The notes: a model not told the origin generated them from the sequence alone. A stretch of DNA of 64,000 nucleotides from Pogostemon cablin (GCA_023678885.1 CM042965.1:34081777-34145776); one strand, 5' to 3'. Shown: positions 10,082-22,356, numbered from the stretch's first letter. A program made the numbers and translations.

Positions 10082-11300
10082 TGATTGGTATGGTGGAATG
10101 ACTTAGGAATGGAATCAACATTCCCAATATCATTCCTATTCTCATGTTTGTATGTGTATTCCTTTAAACATGGGAATCACCATTCCTTCCATACCCATGG
10201 TATTAGCTATTCCATACCCCATGGAAATAAGGGTGACAATTCCCGACACGATATCACGACACGAGCAAGACATTATAATTGCGGGTTAGTATTTGGTCTT
10301 ATTGGGTTCGTGTCATTATCGTGTCAACCCAATAAGGACATAAAAATTTCGTGTCGTGTTCGTGTCTGGTTCGTGTCAACCCGTTAAGTACGATTAATAT
10401 TAACGGATGACTCATTAACCCGTTAACAACCCCAATAACTTGTTAACAACACAATATAAATATAAAATTAGAAAAATATATGATAAAATATTTAATAATA
10501 ATTTTAAAATATATTAATTTAAAAAATTTATTTATTTTAATTAGTATTTTTTTATTTTTTATTTTCTTATCGTGTTGTTATCGTTTCTTGTCGTGTCAAC
10601 CCGTTATTTTTCGTATTCGTGTCGTGTTCGGATTTGCCCTTATTGTGTCGACACAAAATCCAACCCGTTAGCACGAATTGCCATCCCTACATGAGAATCA
10701 ATTATTTATATTTAATTATTTATTTTATCTATTTATGTAATATATATTAGGATTATAAATAATTATTTTTATATCTCACATTTCATTTCATATAGTTACA
10801 AAAATTAAAAATAAGTTAATATTTTTTTAAAATTAACATATAATCTTCATATTAAAAATTTTAATATATTAAATTATTTATTAAATATACTAAATTATTT
10901 AAAATATAAATAAAAGAAATCATATATTTCAATTCATATTATAATAAAAATAATAAAATTTAAATTATTTACTTAATACTCCGTAATTATTAAATATATT
11001 ACATATAATTTTTAATTTAAATTTAAATTATATAAATATTAATTTAGAGTTTAACCTTACAACTTTTTATTGTATAATTATTAAAACATATTAAATTATT
11101 GAGACTTTAATTAATTTAAAATATAAATAAAATATCAATAATGAGATTTAAATCAAATTAAAAAATGTATTTTTATTCCTTCATTTATTCCTAATCAATA
11201 CCAATAAGGTAATAATTATTTTTAATCATTCATTTCTTATATCTATACGATTCATTAGTTCATTCCATTCCAACATAATTCCATTCAATTATATCAATCA
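10082..11300. mobile_element. DNA transposon-like element with ~40-bp imperfect TIRs, non-coding
   Basis: The left end TGATTGGTATGGTGGAATGA and the reverse complement of the right end, TGATTGATATAATTGAATGG, align and both continue to a GGAATGGAATGA-like block. The interior is AT-rich with no transposase. I found no convincing target duplication, so the superfamily is open (hAT or PIF type are possible). Confidence 0.6.
10230..10688. mobile_element. hAT-like non-autonomous element nested in the 10082-11300 element
   Basis: Ends are AGGGTGACAATTC and GAATTGCCATCCCT, an inverted pair. Inside, GTGTCGTGT/GACACGA and CGTGTCAACCCGTTA motifs recur in both orientations near each end, as subterminal repeats do. 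The 8-bp flanks ATGGAAAT and ATGAGAAT could be a decayed duplication. Confidence 0.65.
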
Positions 11301-12179
11301 CGTCGAGGGTATAATTTTAATTTTACTATTTTAGTTTAGAACATATTTTATCCTAAGATTTAGGGTTTTAGGATTTAGGATTAATTTTAAGGGTATAATT
11401 GTAATTTCATTCATATAGTTTAGATACCCCTAGTGTTTTAAAATTAATTTTTAGGATATAATTGTAATTTTACCCTTATGATGTATGATATATTTTACCC
11501 AAAAATTTAGGGTTGATTGAAGGGGGACTGCTGGTTATTTAGTTAGGTAGAGGGGAACACGATACCATTCTGCACTAATTACTCTCATAAAAATATGGAT
11601 TTGGATCTCTCCCTTTCTTATTCCATAAATTTACGTGAATTTCATTTAATCGTTACCACCACCAATAATAATTTGACACGTAATCCACTATAAATTTTTT
11701 TTTATTTAATTAAATCTGTGTAGTTCTATTCTTCTAATGACGTGGCAAGTTCACATTTGTAGATATTCATTGGATGATGCAAATTACACGAAATTTATGA
11801 AATTGAGAAAATAACTACGGGAGAGGATCCAGATCCTAAAAATATATACACTAATAAATAGAAACTTATAAAATTGGTTAGCAATTTTTTAACGAATTTT
11901 CTATTTTTTTTATGAACAACTGAATATAAAATATAATTAAATTCATTAAGAAAAATTTTACTTGAGCGCTGAATAAAACTAATACGTATTAAATGCATAG
12001 AAATTAACTCGTGCACCAAGATATACAAGATTTCAACTCTTTAAAAATCAAAAAGAAATTAAAAAGTTTTAGTGAAAAAATTGCAAGAGGGGCATTTTTA
12101 AGTAGATGAATTTTATTAAATAAATATTTATTTATTAAGAAATTTAAATAAGTTAATTCTTAAAAGGGTTAGTTACCAG
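11301..12179. other. AT-rich intergenic DNA, no gene seen
   Basis: Contains short GGATTTAGG-type degenerate repeats (11350-11520) and no open frame of note. Confidence 0.6.
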
Positions 12180-12924
12180 TAGGTACATCGAATACCTCTT
12201 TATTACTATACTAGCAACTGAACCCGTGCGTTGCACGTGATGTGTTATTTTTAGGGCAACAACTTCATTTAATTTTATAATTTTAGATCGAATAATATTT
12301 ATTTGAATTATATCTAACTTAATGTTTAAATATTAAAGTCTAGTTAGGGCAAAGTACTACTAAAACTTTGCGAAATTGTTAAGCAGAGCAATTCATATAG
12401 GTTTACTAATATCTTTTGCAATGAGGTTAAAATGCTTCTTTTTTACAAATTATAAGATCAAACTCTATATTACTAATTTATAAACATCAATCAAATAATG
12501 AAATGTTTTACTATTAATTAACTCAACCAAACGTCCATTACAAATAATTTAAAAGACTCATCTAAAGTTTCGTGTATACAATTATTTAATTATTTTAATG
12601 TGTGGTTGAGATCTGTTTAAAATTTTTAAATATATTCAAAGATATTATTCAATTTTTAATAAATAATTTCTTATTCCTGATTTCAAAAAGTCATAACTAT
12701 ACCCTAAACCCTAAACTCTCTGGAAATATTATGTCATAAAACCCTAAAACCTAAACCTTTATAATTATTTAATTATTTTAATTGATAGCTAAAGTTAGTT
12801 TGAAAAATAGATGGTCAAGATTTGGATTAAATTATTTCCTAATTCGAAAAAGTCATAATTATAATTATTTAATTATCTTAATTTAATAGGTGGCTGACTG
12901 AAAAACATATATTATGTCATAAAC

Positions 12925-12996
12925 TCTATGTAGACCCTAAATCCTTAACCCTAAACCCTAAACCATCTGGAAACATTATGACATAAACCCTAAACC
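12925..12996. repeat. Degenerate telomere-like (CCCTAAA)n tract
   Basis: ACCCTAAACCCTAAACC and ACCCTAAACCC within a short span. Further tracts lie near 12700-12760, 13480-13500, 13935-13995 and 14212-14260. Confidence 0.7.
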
Positions 12997-13644
12997 CTTA
13001 TAATTATTTAATTATTTTAATTGGTGGCTGAAACTTGTTTGAGAAATAGATGGTCAGGATTTGGACTAATTTATTTCCTTATTTGAAAAAGTCATAACTA
13101 CAATTTTTAAATTATTTTAATGGGTGGATGAGATTTGTTTGAAAATTTTTAATATATTCAAATAATATATTTAATCTTTTCCAATTAACTAATATTATTC
13201 AAATTTTTAATAAATAATATCTTATTCCCTTGTTTGAAAAAGTTGAAAAAGTCATAATTACAATTATTTAATTATTTTAATGGGTGGTTGAGATTTGTTT
13301 GAAAATATTCAAATAATAAATTTAATATTATCCAATTTTTATTAAATAATATCTTATTTTCTAATTTAAAAAAGTCATTATTATAATTATTTAATTATTT
13401 TAATGGGTGGTTGAGATTTGTTTGAGAAATAGATGGTTAGAATTTTGACTAAATTATTTCCTGATTTAAAAAAGTCAAAACCTTAAACCCTAAAACCCTT
13501 TGGAAACATTAAATTATTTTCTAATTTGAAAAAATTATAATTACAATTATTAAACTATTTTAATGGGTGGTTGAGATTTGATTAAAAAATAGATGGTTAG
13601 GATTGGATTTATATTTAATATTATTAATTTTTTAATAAATAATA

Positions 13645-13870
13645 CTCCCCCCGTCCGCCCCAAATGTAGACATTTGCTTTTTGCACGTGGATTAAGGAGT
13701 ATTATTATTTAATGTGTAGTTGGTAGTTGTATTAGTGAGGTGTATGAGTCCCATAAATTTATTGTATTAGTGATGTTTGTGGGCCCCATATGTTTAAAAA
13801 GAAAATTGTGGACCTTTGGTGCGGACGCCCAAAATGGCAAAATGTCCACCTTTCGGGCGGACGGAGGAAG
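13645..13870. mobile_element. Stowaway-type MITE inside the AT-rich array
   Basis: 226 bp, CTCCCCCCGTCCGCC to GGGCGGACGGAGGAAG, flanked by TA. Closest in text to the copy at 8577-8803. Confidence 0.88.
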
Positions 13871-14555
13871 TATCTTATTTTCTAATTTGAAAAAATCATA
13901 ATTATAATTATTTAATTATTTTAATAGGTGGCTGAAATTTATTTAAGATAAACCCTAAAACCTTAAAACCCTAAACCCTTAAACCCTAAACCCTTTGAAA
14001 CATTAAATTATTTCCTAATTTGAAAAAGTTATAATTACAATTATTTAACTATTTTAATGGGTGGTTGAGATTTGTTTAAAAAATAGAAGGTTAGGATTGG
14101 ATTTATATTTAATACTATTAATTTTTATTAAATTATATCTTATTTTCTAATTTAAAAAGTTATAATTATAATTATTTAATTATTTTAATGGGTAGCTGAG
14201 ATTTGTTTAAGATAAACCCTAAAACCCTAAAGCCTAGACCCTAAAACCTTAACCCAGGTCCTACCCCCCAACCTAGAGAAATATTAAATTATTTCCTAAT
14301 TTGAAAAATTATAATTACAATTATTTAATTATTTTAATGGGTGGTTGAGATTGTTTGAAAAATGGATGGTTAGGATTGGATAGTCGTTCTTGGAAGAACT
14401 TTGAATTAAGCAGGCTTCAATCCAGGCAGTTTAGCACCTGAATCCTAAATTATAGGTCGTTCACCGAAAAACTTGACTATAGAATGCTTAATCCGGGCGG
14501 TTTAGAACCTGAATCCCAAATGTATTCCGTTCTTGAGTTGATTCTTGTTGAAGAA

Positions 14556-15342
14556 TTCGAAGAACTATTCTGACAACTCTGAAGTCTTTGATCTTCGTAG
14601 AGAATCGCTCTTGGTGTGTCTGGAATGAATGGAAGAGGACTCCTTATAAAGGTGAAGGGTGAGGAAGCCCCGTATATAACTCACAATTTGATTGGTCAAT
14701 GGATTATTTGACCTAATTTTGCGGGCTTGAGTTTTTCCAACCCTACAATTTGATTGATCAATATTTAATTTGACATCTATTCTGCAGGCTTTGTTTGACT
14801 TGGGTCAAGCTACATTTGAATTGGGCTATTTGACTTGGATCAGACCTCATTTAATTTGTTGGGCTTAGATTAATTATAAATTATTTATCAATTTATTTTA
14901 GGAATTTATTTATTAAATCTCCAAATAAAATATAATAAATTAAATTTGATATTTTAATCATGAAAATCCACATGTTATCATTTAATTGGACTGTGAATTT
15001 TATTTTCTTACAAATATATTTAATATTATTCAATTTTTAATAAATAATATCTTAATTTGAAAATATTGAAAAAGTAATAATTATAATTATTTAATTATTT
15101 TAATGTGTGGCGGAGATTTATTTAAAAATTTTGAACATATTCAAATAATATATTTAATATTATTGAAGTTTTAATAAACAAAATCTTATTTCCTAATTTG
15201 AAAAGGTCATAATTATAATTATTTAATTATTTTAATGGATGACTTTTTGTTTGTTTGAGAAAATAGATGGTCAGAATTTTACTATATTATTTCCTAATTT
15301 GAAAATGTCATAATTATAATTATTTAATTATTTTAATGGGTT
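14556..15342. repeat. Tandem duplication, unit 1 (787 bp)
   Basis: Starts TTCGAAGAACTATTC. It contains an LTR-like promoter segment (CTCCTTATAAAGG) and two or more copies of the AT-rich core. Repeated at 15343-16360. 14373-14555 is a leading part present only once. This copy carries the empty site for the MITE found in unit 2. Confidence 0.85.
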
Positions 15343-16360
15343 TTCGAAGAACTATTCAGACAACTCTGAAGTCTTTGATCTTCGTAGAGAATCGCTCTCG
15401 GTTTGTCTAGAATGAATGGAGGAGGGCTCCTTATATAGGTGAAGGGTGAGGAAGACCCATATATAACTCGCAATTTGATTGGTCAATGGATGACTTGACC
15501 TAATTCTGCGGGCTTGAGCCTTTCCATCCCTACAATTTGATTGGTCAATATTTAATTTGACATCTATTCTGCAAACTTTGTTTGACTTGGGTCAGACCTC
15601 ATTTAATTTGTTGGGCTTAAATTAATTATCAATTATTTATCAATTTATTTTAGGAATTTATTTATTAAATCCCCAAATAAAATATAATAAATTAAAATTG
15701 ATATTTTAATCATGAAAATCCACGTGTTGTCATTTAATTGGATTGTGAATTTTATTTGCTTACAAATATATTTAATATTATTTAATTTTTAATAAATAAT
15801 ATCTTAATTTGAAAATGTTGAAAAAGTAATAATTATAATTATTTAATTATTTTAATGGATGGCGGAGATTTATTTGAAATTTTGAATATATTCAAATAAT
15901 ATATTTAATATTATTAAAGTTTTAATAAATAAAGTTTTATTTCATAATTTGAAAGGGTAGGTCTTGAATGAGACCATCTCACGTGAGACAATTTTTCACT
16001 TTTTAAAATAGTCATCACTTTCGCTATAAATCGTTATCACTTTCGCTATAAAATGTTATCACTTTTTATTTACACTATAAATTGTTCATGAAAGAGCATT
16101 TTCACTTTTCATAATTTATTAGCACTTTCCTTCATAAAAGTTATCACTTTCTGACCGTCTCACGTCACTTTCCTGTAAGCCCTTACGTGAGACGGTCTCA
16201 CACAAGTCTTTGCTTATTTGAAAAGGTCATAATTATAATTATTTAATTATTTTAATGGGTGACTTTTTATTTGTTTGAGAAAATAGATGATCAGAATTTT
16301 ATTAAATTATTTTCTAATTTAAAAATGTCATAATTATAATTATTTAATTATTTTAATGGG
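15343..16360. repeat. Tandem duplication, unit 2 with MITE insertion
   Basis: Same sequence as 14556-15342 except for a ~36-bp deletion near 15590 and the 260-bp MITE at 15955-16214. After removing these, length agrees with unit 1. Confidence 0.85.
15955..16214. mobile_element. Mutator-like MITE, copy 1
   Basis: 260 bp. Starts GGGTAGGTCTTGAATGAGACC and its other end has the reverse complement form (ACGTGAGACGGTCTCACAC). Interior carries TATCACTTTCGCTATAAA repeats. Flanks AATTTGAAA and TATTTGAAA form a 9-bp target duplication, and the matching unit 1 sequence has a single AATTTGAAAAGG, an empty site. Other copies at 35798 and 63145. Confidence 0.88.
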
Positions 16361-16932
16361 TGGCTGACATTTGTTTTAGAATTAGATAGATGGATATGAT
16401 TTGATTTATTCTGCTTTTATATATACTAAGATAATAATACATTGCTTTGAAAAAATTGGTACTAACTACACAATTATAACATATAATGCCTTTAATTCCC
16501 CTAGCTCATAACTAATTGTGCAGTAAAAATAATAAATACCACAACACCCAAATTCTTCTCCATAATTTTCCGTACATAATGTATTATTTCATAAATTAGA
16601 TTTAATATCCAAACTTTCCATAATTTTTTTTCATTATGTATAACTAATAACTATAAGGGTTGTATTGTATCACTAAAATTACATGAATATGTATTTTAAA
16701 ATTCAGAAAAAAATTTGTAGGTTCGAGTTACCCAAATTATTAATTTATATATTTTTTATTAATATTTAATACACCTTTTTAATAACTAATATATTAATTT
16801 TAAACTTAATTTAATATTTTATTTTTTCGTATGCAGCGTTAATATTGTATCATTTGAATTTATTTGCTGTGTAAAATGATGTTATGTGCATCATAAAGTG
16901 TTGTTCCGTGCTGCATAACTTTCGTGTTCTGC
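16361..16932. other. AT-rich intergenic DNA, left flank of the nested Gypsy cluster
   Basis: Contains ATGTGCATCATAAAG and GTGCTGCATAAC-type short repeats that continue right of 56306, showing that the 39-kb cluster interrupted one older sequence. Confidence 0.7.
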
Positions 16933-16937
16933 GTAAC

Positions 16938-18247
16938 TGATTAGCCATAACTTGTAGTCGGGTTGATCAATTTAAGAATTGATCGAACCATAGGGAGGTA
17001 GATACTAGTGCTTAAGCGATCTCACGTTTCTTGTAATTTTATAGAGACGAATCATCAAAGGGTTGATGATCAAACAAACAAGTAAATAGTAATCAATGCA
17101 AGTAAACAAGCAATGATTAAACAAATAAGATAAATTGAAAAAAGTGGATTTCCAAATTGATTAAAAGTGAAATTAACAACAATCAAGAAGTGGTAATCCT
17201 AGGAATTATGTATCAAATTCATATGCATCATGGATATATGATTAAGAGCCAACACTAAATTCACCTAAACTCCCTCTCGAGATGGATAGGACATGAATAT
17301 CAAATAGCTCAAATAATTGGTTCTCACACAAACAATTCCAACTACTCCCTCCGTCCCGCCGAAAGAGATGCATTTACTGTAGCTTTTGTGAGAGCTTTTT
17401 GTGGTCAAACGTAGCAGTTTGACCAGGACAGAGGGAGTAGGTACTAAGCTTGAAATGAGAGTCCCTTCACACGATTAATCAACCTCTCGATTAAACCAAT
17501 CACATGTTCTATCAAAGGGTTCTAACTTATAAAGGATTTCTCAATCTCTTTACAACTTATAATTAACATGAAGCATATGATGAATTGATTCAATGAATTA
17601 TCCTAAACATTTAATTGATTTCTCAATCTAATCACATGTTCATGATAATTAACCACACAAATCAACAATACAAATCAAGCAATTAACAATCAATGATAGA
17701 AAATCATAGATCCAATCAACATATGAATTTAAATACACAAATCCCCAAAATTAACCAACAACTCTCATGTTGCTAATCCCACAAGGGAATTAGCCTACCA
17801 TATTCAAAAGGAAATTAACATATACATTAAGATCCTTACAAATCATGATGAAATTATGAGGTTTAACTACAAAGTATGGATGAAAACTCCCTTGAAGTGC
17901 TTCAATGGTGATCTCCTTCCTTCCCTTGTAATTCTCCTCTCTTCCTTGCTTCTTTTCTTCAATTGGATGAAGGTTTTGATGGTGGGATGATGGTAGATGG
18001 AAGGGATGAAGAATGAACGAAGATGATGGTGTGAATTGGAGGAAATGGTGTGTGATCTATGTGTTTTGGTGCAAACCCTTGGTGGAATCTCCAATCTCTT
18101 TCAAATGTTGAACTTGAGTCTATTTATACACTCTCCAAGTTGGGCCACGAATTTAACATCAAATGGGCTTTTTACACACACTTACACACATTGGAAGGTG
18201 AAAATATAGATTTTGGCCCAAAAAACATGCAACTCGAGTTGGCCTTA
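16938..18247 (-). repeat. Element A 3' LTR, first part
   Basis: Begins TGATTAGCCATAAC. Minus-strand TATA box GTATAAATAGAC (around 18118-18130). Interrupted by a Stowaway MITE and, at its end, by element B after the duplicated CCTTA. Resumes at 30736. Confidence 0.92.
17345..17437. mobile_element. Stowaway-type MITE inside element A LTR
   Basis: 93 bp, CTCCCTCCGTCCCGCC to CAGGACAGAGGGAG. The partner LTR reads CCAACTAGGTACT at the same place (about 53093), so this is a proven insertion with TA duplication. Interior includes an inverted GTCAAAC/GTTTGAC pair. Confidence 0.95.
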
Positions 18248-19868
18248 TGTTGAGAGCGGAATTTCACGCATTTTATGTGTGCACATTACACCGTTTTGTT
18301 ATGAAAGTCATTGTTTTTGCATGGAATTGTGTATGTTTAAGTATTTACACGATTTTAAGGCTATTAAGGTGTTTTTGTGAGTTTTGAAGGCAGGAAACAG
18401 GGTAAAACAGGGCAGGATCGGAAGAAGAGCAAAACAGACCCGGAACGGCCCAGCTCGGGAGCAGCTCGGCGAGCCGCTCGAGCCGAGCTGGGTGCCGAGG
18501 GGAACCAAAGTCAGCCGAGCGGGGTCCCACATGGACCTCAATGATGTGTGATGCCACGTGGCAGGCCGCTCGGCCGGGTCAGGACCCAGCTCGAGCCGAG
18601 CGGCCCAGTTCCGGTCCAGGCGACGTCTGTTCGATTCAGCAGCGTATATATATGTGTATTTCGTCATTCAGACGCAGGATTGGTCGCGAAAACAGCCCTG
18701 CAACAGTCCAAGAGAGAATTAGGGAGATCAATACACAAATTGGAGAGAACCCATCCATAATCCATCATCAATTCACACCTCCAACACCTCCATATCAGAT
18801 TTACAACCTGATTTCACCATCCATCCACTTCCAAGAGGGTTCCAAGTGCTAATTGAGGGAGAATCGAGCAATTGGAGAGACGGAGAAGGAACGAAAGACT
18901 ACGTCTACACTAGGGTTTCATAATTCCTATCTTTTCTTTCCTTTAACTTTGATTTTTGGTATGAATTGCTTAGCCATGAGTGTTGCTTGTGACCTCATGG
19001 GCTAATTTTATATACAGTTCTAGGGTTTGATGGATTGATTTAATTGATTTGGGGATTTAGGCCAAAGATTGGGATTTTATGCAGTTGAGCTTTTGATTTT
19101 ACTTATTTTATTAAGACATGCTTTTCTGCTTCGTAACGTCTTCATAATATATTCATGACATCCGCTATAATGCTTTTATTATTGTGTTAGCTTGTGTGTG
19201 TTCATGATTGGTATTGTCTATCTGTTAGGGATTAGAGTAGCTCCGCTATAAGCACTTTAATTTCATGAACTGGTATGTCAAATACTTGATTAGTTTAGTG
19301 GAACAATGCAATTAGACAATCAAGTAGGAAGTGAATAGAACCTTGTAGTAATTCCAGAAAATATCTTGTTAGTCAGGCTTACCATCCGGAGGTATTGTTG
19401 CTTGCTTTGATTAGTATCTAGGAATAAGGCTTGGTAATATTTGCGCACCTTAGGATTTAAACCAGATTAGACTGTTAGCTTTGAATCGAATCATATTCGG
19501 TGGGATAACAGGGATATGTGGTGTATTTTCAGTAAAACTGCATGAATGAACAATCGTAAGTCTAATAACCCAAATTAATTGGTCAATACCTGATACCTTA
19601 GAACTGTTCATTATCTCTTGATTAGAAACTTGCTTTTATTTTTATTGCCTTTTAATAATTCAGCTATTTATATTTTCAGTAATTTAGTTTATTAGTTCAC
19701 AACAAAACATTGGAAATTGGTTACTCAATTCTGATTAATTAGTAATTCATAGTAAAATAAATAATTAGCTGTCTCAGTGGGATCGATAATTTAACTTGGG
19801 AACTTGCTGCTACAATTGACATCCTTACACTTGAGGATTAAATTATAGTGCGCAGAAAAAGCCTAACA
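18248..19868 (+). repeat. 5' LTR of element B
   Basis: TGTTGAGAGC...GCCTAACA, 1621 bp. GC-rich palindromic block (GAGCCGAGC, GGCCGCTCGG) at about 18435-18610, directly upstream of TATATATATG near 18645. Confidence 0.95.
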
Positions 19869-19873
19869 AGTTT

Positions 19874-19893
19874 TGGCGCCGTTGTGCCGGGGA
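19874..19893 (+). other. Primer binding site of element B
   Basis: TGGCGCCGTTGTGCCGGGGA, five bases after the LTR; Asp-tRNA type with one extra base. Confidence 0.85.
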
Positions 19894-19997
19894 CAGTTTA
19901 ATTGTTTATTTTTCTTTTATTGCTAATTTAATTAGGATATATATATTTAATTTTTTAGATTTATTTAAACACATTTTTTTTCTCTTTGAATAAAGAG

Positions 19998-20585
19998 ATG
20001 CAGTGGCCTACAGATAAGCAGCAATGCAAGTCTGTGGAAGTAGTAGAGAACTTCGCCTTGTCTGATGCAGAGTTTGAGGGTTTATCTAACGATGCATGTA
20101 TTGACTATCTTGAGAAGTTACTTGCATTAAGTGATGCCAGGGATGAACAAATAAGGAAGACCACTGCTGACATGGTGAATCAGAATATGAAGTCTATTGT
20201 TGAGAAGGAGATAAAGCCTGCTACTAAGGAAGAGAAGCACAAGAGCCAAAGAGTTGAAGTGGTAGAAGAGATCGCAGGAACAAGCGTATCTCTTACTTTT
20301 CCTACTACTAACTCTAATGTGATATTTGATAATCTTTTGGTTGCAGGAACGATTGATGATCCATATTTGAAGCCTCCGAACATACCTCCCAATTTTTCTT
20401 CTTATATTGGTATTATAAATTCTAACTTGTTTAATCCTTGTTTTGCTACGCAGGTTGAGCCTACAATTGAGTGGAGGATTGACAAGAAGGAATCAAGCCA
20501 GTCATGGGAGGAAAAGAATTTAAAGAGTCCTGTTTCAGTGACAAAGAAGGGTGAGATGGTTGGCACTGAAAATAAGAGAGGATGA
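19998..20585 (+). CDS. Unknown 195-aa protein of element B
   Basis: ATG at 19998 follows the primer site by ~100 bp, where gag would start in a complete element. The protein is acidic and Lys/Glu-rich at the N-terminus (SDAEFEGLSND, DYLEKLLALSDARDEQI suggest a helical or coiled-coil segment, residues ~25-75). The middle has a Pro-rich stretch (PPNIPPNF), and the C-terminus is charged. No zinc knuckle, protease or nucleic-acid enzyme motif is visible. It sits just before element C, which may have cut off its downstream context, although the stop at 20583-20585 precedes the insertion. It could be a diverged gag remnant or an accessory protein; I do not recognise it. Confidence 0.55.
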   Translation: MQWPTDKQQCKSVEVVENFALSDAEFEGLSNDACIDYLEKLLALSDARDEQIRKTTADMVNQNMKSIVEKEIKPATKEEKHKSQRVEVVEEIAGTSVSLTFPTTNSNVIFDNLLVAGTIDDPYLKPPNIPPNFSSYIGIINSNLFNPCFATQVEPTIEWRIDKKESSQSWEEKNLKSPVSVTKKGEMVGTENKRG

Positions 20586-20646
20586 AAATACTTAAAAGTA
20601 AGAATGCGAGAAGACTATCCTCCGATCCAGTAGTTGAAAAGAGGTA

Positions 20647-22356
20647 TGATTAGCCATAATATAGTGGACATGACCAATTAAAGAAATTATCGAACCACAG
20701 GGAGGAAGGTACTAGAGTTTAAGCGATCTCAAGTTTATCGTGATTTTATAAGGACGACGGAAGAGAGGATATGATGCAAATAAACGCAATTACACTAATG
20801 AAAGAAATAAAGATAAAATGAATGCAAAGATAAAAGGGTTCCAAATGATGCAAGGATGAGATTAACAACAATCATGGCATAGATAATTAAGTAATCATGC
20901 AATTAATTCTAATCTCTCATGGACAAGGTATAGAAGCGATCACTAATTCCACCTAAACTCTCTCTCGAGATGGATAGGATGTAGGCCCTCAACAAGGCTC
21001 CCAAACGCACATAGGATCGAGACAATAGCAAACACCTCCCACTAGGTACTAATTACTCTATGAGTTCCCTAATTAGGTACTAAATCATAAGCAATATTCC
21101 CTTTTAAGGTACTATGAATTCACTAATTGTTTGGGTCTCCTCATTTAATCAACCAACCTCTCGATTAAGCTAATCAAATGTTCTATCAAAGGGTTCTAAA
21201 TCTAGAAGGATATCTCTATCTCATTCTAAATTAATGCACATGAAGTGTATGATGAAATGATTCAATGAACTATCCTAAACACATAATTGATTTCTCAATC
21301 TAATCACATGCCCATGACAATTAATCACACAAATCATCATATACATCAAGCAATCAACAATCAATGATAGAAATAACACAAAGCCCATTCAAGATTAAAA
21401 TCAATTTGCATAAAAAAAACTAAATTATCCAACACCAATCATGGAGCTAATCTCACAAAGGAGATTAGCCTCTCATATCCATAAGAAAATTAACATAGAC
21501 ATTAAGATCCTTACAAAACATGATCAATCTATAAAGAAATGCACAAAAATTAGAATTAGATTCCCCCTTTGAAGTGCTTCAATGGAGATCTCATTCTTCT
21601 TCTTGTGATCTCACTCTCCCTTGCTTCCTTGATCACTTGGATGGTGGATTTGATGGAGGGGATCAAGTGTAGATGGGTGGATGAAGAATGGATGAAGATG
21701 ATGGTGGAAAATTGAAGAAATGGTGTGTGAGGTGTGTGTGAAAGGGGTGGAAATCGGATTTTTTTATAAAATATGAATGGAGGGGTATTTATACCCTTTT
21801 GGGTCTTCTAGAAGGATTCTGATTTTTTTCTGATCCAAGACACGACACGAGTCGTGTGGCGCAACACGGCCATGAGGTGCCCGTGTTGCGTGAACTGATG
21901 CTCCCGCACGGCCATCGCTTACAGGCCCGTGTTGGCTACACGGGTCGTGTGCTGCAACACGAGTCGAGCTCCGCAACACGGCCAAGTGGTGGTCGTGTTG
22001 GATGAATAGATGTTGCCGCACGACCATTCTGGACAGGCCCGTGTTAGCTACACGAGTCGTGCACTGCGACACGGCTCGTGCCACCAACACGGCCAGTCGT
22101 GTTGCTGCTGCCCTGATTCCTTCACTGTTTTGGCTCGTTCTCCCTCGTTTCAACTCCAAATTGAGTTCCGCTTTTTCCTACATCTTCCTTATCCTATTTA
22201 GCATCAAATAAAAAGTGAAAATAGTAGGTTTAAGCTCATTCACACACATTTCCATGAAAACACAAAACACAACCAAATAACACATAAAATACAGATAAAA
22301 ATATACGAAAACACACATAAAAAGATACTAAAATCTAGGTGAAAATATCACTCATC
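20647..22356 (-). repeat. 3' LTR of element C
   Basis: TGATTAGCC...ACTCATCA. Minus-strand TATA box GTATAAATACCCC near 21786-21798, with an ACACGAGTCGTGT-rich GC island just upstream (21838-22110). Confidence 0.95.

Larger units (their letters stand above)
12180..14372. repeat. Degenerate AT-rich repeat array with telomere-like tracts
   Basis: A core of TAATTATTTAATTATTTTAAT followed by GGGTGGCTGAGATTTG and, further on, AGATGGTTAGGATTGGATT, then TTATTTCCTAATTTGAAAAAGTCATAA, recurs at spacings of roughly 100-250 bp (starts near 12580, 12762, 12859, 13000, 13259, 13384, 13542, 13906, 14036, 14165, 14318). CCCTAAA-type tracts occur between copies. A plausible left end is near 12215, where AACCCGTGCGTTGCACGTG can form a hairpin. 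Confidence 0.7.

Noticed and set aside
12700..14260. True telomere end
   Set aside because: CCCTAAA tracts are short and degenerate and are flanked on both sides by other genomic sequence.
12215..16440. Helitron with 5' end near the CCCGTGCGTTGCACGTG hairpin and 3' end at TATATATACTAA
   Set aside because: The 3' base after CTAA is G rather than T, the hairpin is at the wrong end for a Helitron 3' terminus, and no Rep/helicase is present.
18308..18667. 119-codon minus frame, repeated at 29173-29529
   Set aside because: Antisense through the GC island of element B LTRs; a by-product of base composition.
21764..22159. 131-codon frame, repeated at 26871-27266
   Set aside because: It reads through the ACACGAGTCGTGT palindrome island in the LTRs of element C; duplicated only because the LTR is. 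No domain.
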